Assembly: GCF_018326005.1 (NCBI RefSeq)
Contig: NZ_AP021903.1
Coordinates: 744,001-808,000, forward strand
Origin: Pseudomonas sp. Seg1
GTDB taxonomy: Bacteria > Pseudomonadota > Gammaproteobacteria > Pseudomonadales > Pseudomonadaceae
DNA: 64,000 nucleotides
Direction of reading: 5' to 3'
Shown here: positions 26,738 through 34,751 of the stretch, piece after piece
Position numbering within the stretch: the stretch's first letter is position 1
How the letters are laid out: each line of letters starts with the position of its first letter
Translations under genes and position numbers: made by a program
The notes under the pieces: model-generated
What the model was told of the DNA's origin: nothing
The model's input: the letters and a program-made list of their open reading frames with translations, nothing else
Database searches by the model: none

Positions 26738-26955
26738 TAAATGATGATGAAGTGTGTGCGGGTGCTCAGTATTTGTTGGGGTTCAAGTGGCCTGGGTGCC
26801 GGAGTGAAATATAAAGCTCCAAAAAGGCGAAGTTACCGGATTTTGCCGGTGCGAGTTTTTCAAGTGCCGGAAAATAATTGAATCTTTTGCGGTTTGAATT
26901 CGCTGTTTTCAATCGTTAGCGTGTCCTCTTTGGTTAATCTGATGAGTTGGAAATT

Positions 26956-29900
26956 ATGCGCAATGTTCAAGGCGTTAATGGTGAAGTCGAATTCGTAAAA
27001 CTTTTCAAGCTGGCGGATCTTGAAACGGCGCTAGCCGCTCATAAAGGCAACAAAAGTTATGAGGCGATGTTGCGTTATTACTTCGCTTGCGTGGCCGCAA
27101 CAGATTCGTCGCAACTACCTGAACCGTTGGGATTGTTCCGTCAGACGCTTGAGCAAATGCTCGGCAAGGGGCGGGTCCGCCGCGATGGCGAACTCCCGGC
27201 GTCTTCGGCGGCAGGGCAAATCTACGACAAAGTGCAAGGGTTCGAATCACGTGTTCAATCGGGCATTGCGTTGCTGAAAACTCCGACGAGCGCCGTACCC
27301 AAAAACCTGCATTTTGCCTGGTTGGGTGGTGGCCTGGGCACCATTCAGTGCGATTACCTCAATATCTGGAAACAGGTGCTGGCGGATCACGGTTACACGT
27401 TCAATCTCTGGTACGACAGTGATGCCCTGCTGGCGCATCAAACCAACAAGCTGATTGTCGAAGCCGCCAAGGCCGATGCCTTGGGTCAATTCGCAGGCCA
27501 GGATCTTACGCCAACAGAACTGGCTGACCATTACGAGGCACGGGCGATTGTTCTGAAGCAACAAATGTACGCCCACATCAATGCCGCCGTGGCAAACGGC
27601 GGCACCGCCGATGATGCGCGAATCGACTTGCTGGTTCGCGCCTATGGCCAGGATGCCGATGCGCTCGAAGCACTCCGTGAACGTAATCGCGGCAGCATGC
27701 AGGAAATGGCCAAGGCCGGCTTCAATTTGCGTGATCTGGACACGCGCGAAGTACCGTTGCAACTCCAGGATATCTACGAGCGTGAAATGCGCTTGCGCGG
27801 CAATCTTGCGGCGGCATCCGACGTCGTTCGTCTTGAAGCCCTGTATACCGAGAGTGGCAGTTATGCCGATGTGGATAACCTGCCACCCCTGGTGGAAAAA
27901 ATGGGCGGTGTCGATGTTCAGGCAATGGGGACGAGTGAGCGCCTCGGCGTCTTGCAGTTGTTGCTGAATGAAAACCCTGGCTGGATGCCGGGGCGTAAAA
28001 GCTCCGAAGGTCACTTGATGCGCATTCCGGAAGAGCATTTGCCGGCGCTGCGGACATTCGCGAAAAGTTCTCCTGCACTGAGTCAGGTGTTTCAGGCACC
28101 GACCGATTTGCAGGCCCGCCCGTTCATGCTGCGTGCCGTATCCGAAGGCCAGAAGATCAATAACGCGTTCCTGATGGCTCACGCCGGGTCCGCCACGTTG
28201 CAAACGGTTATTCAACGTATCCGGTTCAACTATCAACTGATCGATGCCACGATGCTGCTGGCGACGCAGCGCGGTATCGCATTGACCGATGGTCAAACCA
28301 GGTGGAAGCTGGCCGAGTCTATTCTGGAGAAATTCTACGGTTCACTGGGCGCACTGCCGGATATTCAGGAGATTCCTGCAAGATTTCTGGCATTTTCCGC
28401 CGCAACTTACTTCAGTGATGGCATCCGTCCTGGCAGCGAGGGCACCATCTATCTGACCGGCCCCGGTGCGGTCATTGATGGCATGGCCGATTACGCCATG
28501 GTGCATTTCAGTGATTCGCAGGCCGCCATGATCAACGCAGAGTCGGCCATTGCCCGTTATGCCTCGGTCAACCGGTCCACCGAAGAGGAACTGGATCACT
28601 CCTGGAAAGACAACACGGAAAACGACGCGGACTGGCTGAAAATAGAGAAGGAAAGCTGGAGCGCCGGCGATTATACGACCCGCTACAACGGTGATCTCGG
28701 CGAATTGCTCAAGGGCTCGACCCTTGAGTTTGAACACGGCTGGCCATTGATCGAAGGACGCGCGGTGTTGCTCACTGATGTCTTGCAGCGCCTGGTCGAC
28801 GGACTTGGCGAACCCTTCATCAACGCGATGCGCGAAGGGCATAACGGTGCAATCACCTTTGAGCAACCGCTGCCGCTGAGCTTCGCCGATCGTCAGTCGA
28901 TCAAGCAGCAACCTGCCAGTGCACGGCCTCCAGTGTTTCCAAGCGATGCAAAATTCCAGACGCTGGGGCCGGACGAAGTGCTGGCCGGGCTGGGACATGG
29001 AGAACTGGACGTTGTCCAGACGACTCCGCTGCAGCGTCTGGCACTGGGCGCGTTGTTGGGGATGGATTCACTGCATAACCAGAACTTCGCGACATTCAGC
29101 GGTGCTCTGGATAACCTCGCCAACGGTGTTCGCGACCTCGGCGCATCGAGTCGTTACGCGGCTATCGAGCGACATCTTTATCAACGCAAGGACTCTGCCT
29201 TTCTTCACGGTCTGGCCGCTGACGTCATCGACGCTTCAACGTCATCGACCAGCGCGCTGGAGCTGAAGAAGGGCGCGCTGACGAAGGCACATACCCTGCA
29301 ACAGTGGGGCCGTTATGTGGCGCAGATCCAGCAGGTCGCCACCCTCGAGCATCGCTTGCAGATCGGTGAGCGGGTGGATCAGGTCTTTGCTCAGATGAAT
29401 GCCAGCAGCGTCCAGCCGGTACCGCAGGATTTGATGCGCAACGGTCTCGGCGAGACCATCGGCGCGCGCTGCTACCCCTTGGCGTTGATGATGAGCGCCG
29501 CCCTGACCCAAGGCGAGACGGCGTCCCATCGTCTGCGCGAACGTTGTTATCTGGCCATTCTCGAGCCGCAGCAGAGTGATTCGATTGCCTTTGTAGAAGC
29601 GTTGGAAGAAATGCGAGGAACACCACTGGGCGAGGTCGGCACGTCCTTGAGTCGGGGTGATCTGGCGCAGATCACCACTGCGCTGGAAAACCACGCGACC
29701 AACCGTACGCTGATGCTCAACTCTGACAATCATTCGATGCTGGTGGCAAAAACGGTGGTGGACAAGGTCAGCACCTATCACTTTTATGACCCTAATTTCG
29801 GCGTCTTCGAGTTCACCGATCCCGTCATGTTCAAGACGGCGCTCGAGCATTTTCTGCTGAAGATGGGCATGGCGAAATACTATGCCGCGTACGGTGCCGA

Positions 29901-32900
29901 TACCCGGCCGACCTTCGATCTGGTCGAACTGGACGGTGAACGAATAGCGGCCTTGCCGCTGTCGGCCGGGTATGAAGTGGCCAAAGTCCTGACAGCGGAC
30001 CCGTTGCCGGGACAACCGGCACAAAAGCTGCGCCAGCGTTTGAATAGCGCACATGGGCGGTCGTTGGCCGACAATGCGCATCTGGGGCGAAGCCTGCTGG
30101 GGCTGGACAGCCATTGGTGGGGCCAGCAAATGGCTGAGGCGACGACGGCTCTGCAAGAGCTGCATCCTTCGGCAAGCACGCTGGTGCCGTTGTTCGACAC
30201 CCTTGAGGTCACGCCCGAAGGCAAGTATCGACTGAGCCTGATTGATCCGTCGAAGCCTGAACACGTGGTTGAAGTGCTCAGCGAAGACCATCGACTGCTG
30301 CGGATCAAGACCTGGTTGTCCGAGCAGTTTTCCAATCTGGCGCGCAAACCGCAGCCGACGACGGGCGTGATCGATCCGACCGAAGCCGGCAGCGTGCATA
30401 CCCTTAATGCCGGTTTCACCATTCAAGCGTTGATGAACGCGTTGCGCAGCCGCGAAGGCGAGGGCCGCACGCTGACCACAGCCGTGCGCCTGCACGCTTA
30501 CGTCAACTATGCACAGTTGGTGCATGGCAACGTGGTGGACGTAGTCGGACTGATTCGTCTGGTGCGCACGGCACTCAATGAAGAAAAGGTTATCGCTCGC
30601 ATCGTGGCGCCGGTGGTCAGCGAAGCGCTGGGCCACGCCGCCAATGAGGGTGTCGGCGCTGTGCTGGGGCTGGCCAACGTCGGCTTTGATATCTATCAGT
30701 TGGCGACTGCCGAGGACGATGTCGAAAAGGCTCAGTTCGGCACTCAATTGGCTTTTGACTCGGCCAGCCTGGCATTGACAGGGGCGGGTGTGGGTGCGGC
30801 ATTGACCGGAGCCTCGACGGCGGCGGCGGTTTTGGGCGGGGTCGGCGTGATCGTCGGCGGCCTTGCTGTCGGTGTCGCGGCACTCGCTCAGGGCTTTGCC
30901 GGCATTGCGCGTGATGCGCAGGCCGTCGGCAAATTCTTCGCTGACCTGGAGCACGCTTATCGCGGAGTCGGATACCGCTTCGATGCCACTCTTGGGGTCT
31001 GGACTGTGCAGCCTTCGCTGCTGGTCAAACGCATTGATCTGGGCAAGGGCAAATTGCACCTCGACAGCCCAAAGCTGTACCCGTTACGTGACCACTTCGG
31101 TGTACCGGACTACGACGTCGACTATGCCCGGGCGATTGATATCCGCCAGCAGTTGCACCTGCCGGGAGAGATCGCCTTTACGCCATCCGCCGGGCAGACC
31201 ATCGTGCTGCCGTGCACACCGCAGACTTGCTACGGCTACGAGTACAAGGCGTTGCCGTTTGCCAACTGGCGCCACGACAGTGGATTCGATACGGCTCGGC
31301 GTCTGGAAAAAATTCAGGCGGACGGTACATGGCTGTTCCGGTTTTCGTTTTATTCGTTTCCTTCCGATTACATCGTGCAGCGACTGTTTGCCGATTATCG
31401 CGAGACCACCCTCGAAGTGCAGTTGGACGCGGTCGAACGCACGCTCGTGGTGCCGTCGCTGCCAAGTGCCTGGAAAGGCAAAGTCTCCTACAAAATTTCC
31501 AGCGCCGGGGCGTCCTGCACACTGGTGCTCAATCGCGGCGCCAACGTCGAGTTGCAGTCGCCGAGTCTGAAAAGTTGCCGCTGGGTGCTGGAGGCGGGCT
31601 GGGCCGGTGAAGCGGATATCCGCATCGAACGGGGTGATCTGTACATCGGCGATGTTCACGTGAAATTGTCCGGTCATGGGGCTCATGCCGTGCTGATCCG
31701 CACGGCCGGTCAGCAACTGTTTTACGTTGATCAGGTCAAGCGTCAGCTGGACATCCTCGAACAGAGTGCGCCCGCCGGGCTCGATGAGCAGGCGTTGCTC
31801 GAGCACTACAAAGCGTTGGCTGGCGAGCATCGTCTGCTGCTGCCCTACACACCGATTCATGACTGGCTGATCCCGTTCGAATCACCGCAGCAGCCCCGTC
31901 ACGTCACAGCCTGGTATGACGCCCACGAAGAGCGCTTTCTGTACATCCGCACCGAGGACGCCGGGGACACCGAGGAGGCGCAACTGGCGCTGGTCGCCGG
32001 TGGCTATGCGTACTTCTGCGTAACGGACAGCTACGACATCTGGCAGGTGGATGCACTCAGCGGCCTGCTCAAGTATCGATACCGTCTACTGCTCGCCGAG
32101 GGCGACAGCACGATTGGCAAGTTCCAGACCGATGCCCACGGCGTGATTCATTTTGTGCAAACCGTCAGCGATGTCGATGGCCCGCGCGAGTTGAGTTATC
32201 TGATCCATGACGGTCAGTTGCTGCTCAGTTCGGTGACTTACGATCTGCACCGTGAGCTGCAGTCCATCGCGTTTGCCAGTGATACGCTGGCCGACTGGTC
32301 ATTGTTATTGGGCCAGTATCTGACCGCCCCTGTGTTACCCGAGAAGGAAGAGTTCACGGTGGTGGACTGGCAGCCGGCGGCCTATGTTTCGGTCAGTTGG
32401 GCATTCGCTACGGACAAGCGCGACCTGGTATGGATCCGCAGTGCAGATCGACTGCTGATCCATCCACAGCCGCTGGCTCGTCATGCTCGCGGTTGGAAAA
32501 ATTCGATCAGGAACCTCAACGATCTGGTACTGATGCCGATGCCGGACGACGCTGATGTGTTCTTCGTTTACAACCGGATCGACCAGACCCTGTGCCGCCA
32601 GCAGCGAGCCGTTACGCAGGGCCAGGCGCAATGGTCCAACCGCTGGATCGAGCCCGAAGGGTTGACGCAGGTGGTGGCCGTCGACGGGGGGTATCTGGTA
32701 ATCGACGATGCTGGACGCTTCTTCAATCTGACCGTCCAGGGCGATCTGCTCTTGGGCGGCCTCGGTGAACAATGGCTCAAGGATCGGTCGCAATGGTGGC
32801 TGGCGCTGGCGTCGGTCGCCAAGCGCTATCCAGTCGACAGTTTCGCCATTGTCGGGTTACGCAACGTCGCCGGTAACGGCAACCTCAACGCCTGGTTTGT

Positions 32901-34014
32901 GAATGACCGCCTACTGTTGTGTGACCTGGGGCGCGACCAGGAAGTGCGCCTGCTGGGCCTGACGCCGGATAACAAGGCCGGTTGGCTGTTCAATCTGTCC
33001 AGTGGCGAGATCTGGAGCCAGGAACTGATTGAGCCGCAGAACCTCGACCGTGCTTTCGGCAAGGGTTCGCAGCTGTTAGAGGCAGACGCACTGCCGACTC
33101 CGAGCCAGGAGTGGGCCGAGTGGCAGTTTGCTGAAGTGCGTGTTGATGGCTCCGGGTTATATGGCACAACACGCGAGGGCGTGTCGATGAAGCTGCGCTA
33201 TCAGGCGCCGGAGGTGGTCTGTGCGGTCAATCGGCACTGGGTGATGTCGCAGGACGGCCCTCTGGTCGCACGGTTGCAAGGGTTGTTGAACGACGTGGAT
33301 CACGAAGATTTCGTTTCCGTCGAATCCGCGCCTGACAACCTGCAATGGTATGACGTGCAAAGCGCCAGGCTGCTGCACATCACCAGTAACACCCTGCCCA
33401 CTGACTTCGCGTTGCTCGGCACGCAAAACCCGTCACAGAGCGAGGCGCCAACCAAGGTGTTGCTGCACCAGCCTCGGGACGGCACGGTGCAGGTTTACCC
33501 GGGTATGCACAGCCTCGGGAAGTTCGACTACCTGGAGCGCGATGCTCACGTGGTGACCGTGGCGGGGCAGAACAGGCTGGATGATCTGCTGCCGTTAATT
33601 CCCGATGACGTCAACACGATGGTGCTGCGGCTGGGACAGGGTAACGTCACCTGCAAGCTGTCGAAGGCCGCCTGGTTGCGGCTCGACTCGCTGATCATCG
33701 ACTGCCGGCATGCGTTGGGTGAAGTGCCGGCGGTGCCGGGCAAGCTGATCTGGGATTTTGATTCGCCGGAAAAACTGCTGTTCGAGATCATCGGGGATCA
33801 TCTGCTGATCGTTGACCCGGACAGTGAGCACAGCCTGATCTTTCGAGATGTCTGTGCCGCTGACGTGACGTTGCGTGGCGAGGTCTTCCTCGCGTTCAAA
33901 AAACAGCAATCCCATGCCATATCGACATGGGTGCAGCGCTTGCAGGCCGGCAACGTGCGCACGAAAAACGTGACGTTGCAGGCGCTGATGGCAGAGCCGG
34001 CGAGCGCCGGTTAA
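26956..34014 (+). CDS. Giant TcdA/TcdB- and lymphostatin-like toxin 2
   Basis: The 2352-residue tandem paralogue of toxin 1 has the same architecture. The glucosyltransferase is at about 117-550 (HFAWLGG, NLWYDSDALL, YADVDNLP, STEEE-x4-W), with D289, R292, D305 and D307 in TcdB spacing. The C58-like triad is C839 (ARCYPLAL), H926 (DNHSMLV) and D945 (FYDPNF), with C-H and H-D distances of 87 and 19, identical to toxin 1. The translocation region begins at HTLNAGFTIQAL (about 1155), matching NTLNAAFFIQSL of TcdA, with a Gly/Ala-rich hydrophobic stretch near 1265-1313. The C-terminal 650 residues are beta-rich, without CROPs. ATG 26956 has GGAA upstream; TTG 26947 is in frame. It ends 11 bases before a strong terminator. 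Confidence 0.9.
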   Translation: MRNVQGVNGEVEFVKLFKLADLETALAAHKGNKSYEAMLRYYFACVAATDSSQLPEPLGLFRQTLEQMLGKGRVRRDGELPASSAAGQIYDKVQGFESRVQSGIALLKTPTSAVPKNLHFAWLGGGLGTIQCDYLNIWKQVLADHGYTFNLWYDSDALLAHQTNKLIVEAAKADALGQFAGQDLTPTELADHYEARAIVLKQQMYAHINAAVANGGTADDARIDLLVRAYGQDADALEALRERNRGSMQEMAKAGFNLRDLDTREVPLQLQDIYEREMRLRGNLAAASDVVRLEALYTESGSYADVDNLPPLVEKMGGVDVQAMGTSERLGVLQLLLNENPGWMPGRKSSEGHLMRIPEEHLPALRTFAKSSPALSQVFQAPTDLQARPFMLRAVSEGQKINNAFLMAHAGSATLQTVIQRIRFNYQLIDATMLLATQRGIALTDGQTRWKLAESILEKFYGSLGALPDIQEIPARFLAFSAATYFSDGIRPGSEGTIYLTGPGAVIDGMADYAMVHFSDSQAAMINAESAIARYASVNRSTEEELDHSWKDNTENDADWLKIEKESWSAGDYTTRYNGDLGELLKGSTLEFEHGWPLIEGRAVLLTDVLQRLVDGLGEPFINAMREGHNGAITFEQPLPLSFADRQSIKQQPASARPPVFPSDAKFQTLGPDEVLAGLGHGELDVVQTTPLQRLALGALLGMDSLHNQNFATFSGALDNLANGVRDLGASSRYAAIERHLYQRKDSAFLHGLAADVIDASTSSTSALELKKGALTKAHTLQQWGRYVAQIQQVATLEHRLQIGERVDQVFAQMNASSVQPVPQDLMRNGLGETIGARCYPLALMMSAALTQGETASHRLRERCYLAILEPQQSDSIAFVEALEEMRGTPLGEVGTSLSRGDLAQITTALENHATNRTLMLNSDNHSMLVAKTVVDKVSTYHFYDPNFGVFEFTDPVMFKTALEHFLLKMGMAKYYAAYGADTRPTFDLVELDGERIAALPLSAGYEVAKVLTADPLPGQPAQKLRQRLNSAHGRSLADNAHLGRSLLGLDSHWWGQQMAEATTALQELHPSASTLVPLFDTLEVTPEGKYRLSLIDPSKPEHVVEVLSEDHRLLRIKTWLSEQFSNLARKPQPTTGVIDPTEAGSVHTLNAGFTIQALMNALRSREGEGRTLTTAVRLHAYVNYAQLVHGNVVDVVGLIRLVRTALNEEKVIARIVAPVVSEALGHAANEGVGAVLGLANVGFDIYQLATAEDDVEKAQFGTQLAFDSASLALTGAGVGAALTGASTAAAVLGGVGVIVGGLAVGVAALAQGFAGIARDAQAVGKFFADLEHAYRGVGYRFDATLGVWTVQPSLLVKRIDLGKGKLHLDSPKLYPLRDHFGVPDYDVDYARAIDIRQQLHLPGEIAFTPSAGQTIVLPCTPQTCYGYEYKALPFANWRHDSGFDTARRLEKIQADGTWLFRFSFYSFPSDYIVQRLFADYRETTLEVQLDAVERTLVVPSLPSAWKGKVSYKISSAGASCTLVLNRGANVELQSPSLKSCRWVLEAGWAGEADIRIERGDLYIGDVHVKLSGHGAHAVLIRTAGQQLFYVDQVKRQLDILEQSAPAGLDEQALLEHYKALAGEHRLLLPYTPIHDWLIPFESPQQPRHVTAWYDAHEERFLYIRTEDAGDTEEAQLALVAGGYAYFCVTDSYDIWQVDALSGLLKYRYRLLLAEGDSTIGKFQTDAHGVIHFVQTVSDVDGPRELSYLIHDGQLLLSSVTYDLHRELQSIAFASDTLADWSLLLGQYLTAPVLPEKEEFTVVDWQPAAYVSVSWAFATDKRDLVWIRSADRLLIHPQPLARHARGWKNSIRNLNDLVLMPMPDDADVFFVYNRIDQTLCRQQRAVTQGQAQWSNRWIEPEGLTQVVAVDGGYLVIDDAGRFFNLTVQGDLLLGGLGEQWLKDRSQWWLALASVAKRYPVDSFAIVGLRNVAGNGNLNAWFVNDRLLLCDLGRDQEVRLLGLTPDNKAGWLFNLSSGEIWSQELIEPQNLDRAFGKGSQLLEADALPTPSQEWAEWQFAEVRVDGSGLYGTTREGVSMKLRYQAPEVVCAVNRHWVMSQDGPLVARLQGLLNDVDHEDFVSVESAPDNLQWYDVQSARLLHITSNTLPTDFALLGTQNPSQSEAPTKVLLHQPRDGTVQVYPGMHSLGKFDYLERDAHVVTVAGQNRLDDLLPLIPDDVNTMVLRLGQGNVTCKLSKAAWLRLDSLIIDCRHALGEVPAVPGKLIWDFDSPEKLLFEIIGDHLLIVDPDSEHSLIFRDVCAADVTLRGEVFLAFKKQQSHAISTWVQRLQAGNVRTKNVTLQALMAEPASAG

Positions 34015-34025
34015 GTCAGGCCGAC

Positions 34026-34065
34026 AGCAAAACGCCGCGAATGATAGCGTTCGCGGCGTTTTGCT
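34026..34065. terminator. Bidirectional terminator between toxin 2 and marC
   Basis: A perfect 16-bp stem (AGCAAAACGCCGCGAA/TTCGCGGCGTTTTGCT) with an eight-base loop serves the convergent ends of the toxin gene and the MarC gene. Confidence 0.92.
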
Positions 34066-34092
34066 GTGCGGTCATTACCCCGGCGTCAGCTC

Positions 34093-34689
34093 TCAGGGCA
34101 CCAGATAGCCTTTGACCCCGGTGAAGATGATCTGCGCCGCCAGGGCGCAGACAAACAATCCCATCAGACGGCTGACAATCTGCAAGCCCTGATCACCGAG
34201 AATCCGCTCGATGCGGTTCGACAGATACAGCACCACGCCGACCGTGAAACTGGCCAGGGCAATACTCATGATCGCCGTGAGTTTGTCGTCCCAGTGCGGC
34301 TGGCTGACGCCCATCACCAGCAGCGCACCGATGGTGCCGGGGCCGACGGTCAGCGGAATGGTCAGCGGCACGATGGTCACGTCTTGCTGCACATTGTCGG
34401 TTTGCACCACTGACTTGCCTTGGGCCATGCCCAGCGCCGAAATGAACAGCACGCTGCCGGCGCCGATCCGGAAGGCATCCACTGTGATGCCGAACACATC
34501 GAAAATCACCCGCCCGAACAGATACAGCAGGACGCTGGAGACCAGGGTGGCGATGGCTACTTTCCAGGCCAGGCGTCGTTGCTCCTTGCGCGAATAACCC
34601 CGGGTCAGGCTGATAAAGCAGGACAACACGAAGAACGGGCTGTAGAGCACCAGCATCTTCAGGTAAACGCTGAATAACACGTGGAGCAT
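34093..34689 (-). CDS. MarC-family inner-membrane protein
   Basis: This 198-residue protein has six predicted membrane segments and the MarC/YhgN hallmarks NPFFV-like SPFFVLSCFISL near the N-terminus and PLTIPLTVGPGTIGALLV (about 107-124). The family's transport substrate is unknown; the original link to multiple antibiotic resistance was not upheld. ATG 34689 has only a weak ribosome binding site. The gene lies downstream of retS on the same strand, 62 bases away, and ends against the toxin terminator. Confidence 0.9.
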   Translation of the reverse strand: MLHVLFSVYLKMLVLYSPFFVLSCFISLTRGYSRKEQRRLAWKVAIATLVSSVLLYLFGRVIFDVFGITVDAFRIGAGSVLFISALGMAQGKSVVQTDNVQQDVTIVPLTIPLTVGPGTIGALLVMGVSQPHWDDKLTAIMSIALASFTVGVVLYLSNRIERILGDQGLQIVSRLMGLFVCALAAQIIFTGVKGYLVP

Positions 34690-34751
34690 TGGGCAAGCTC
34701 ACTGGCGAGGGAAGTCGAGGGAGTCTATCAGGCGCCAAACAGTCTGTCGGC

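Noticed and set aside
29242..31059. A 605-codon open frame on the minus strand inside toxin 2
   Set aside because: Same reasoning: it lies opposite the protease and translocation regions, which match known families on the plus strand.
12122..34065. Prophage or transposon as carrier of the accessory genes
   Set aside because: No integrase, transposase, phage structural gene, tRNA or flanking direct repeat could be found.
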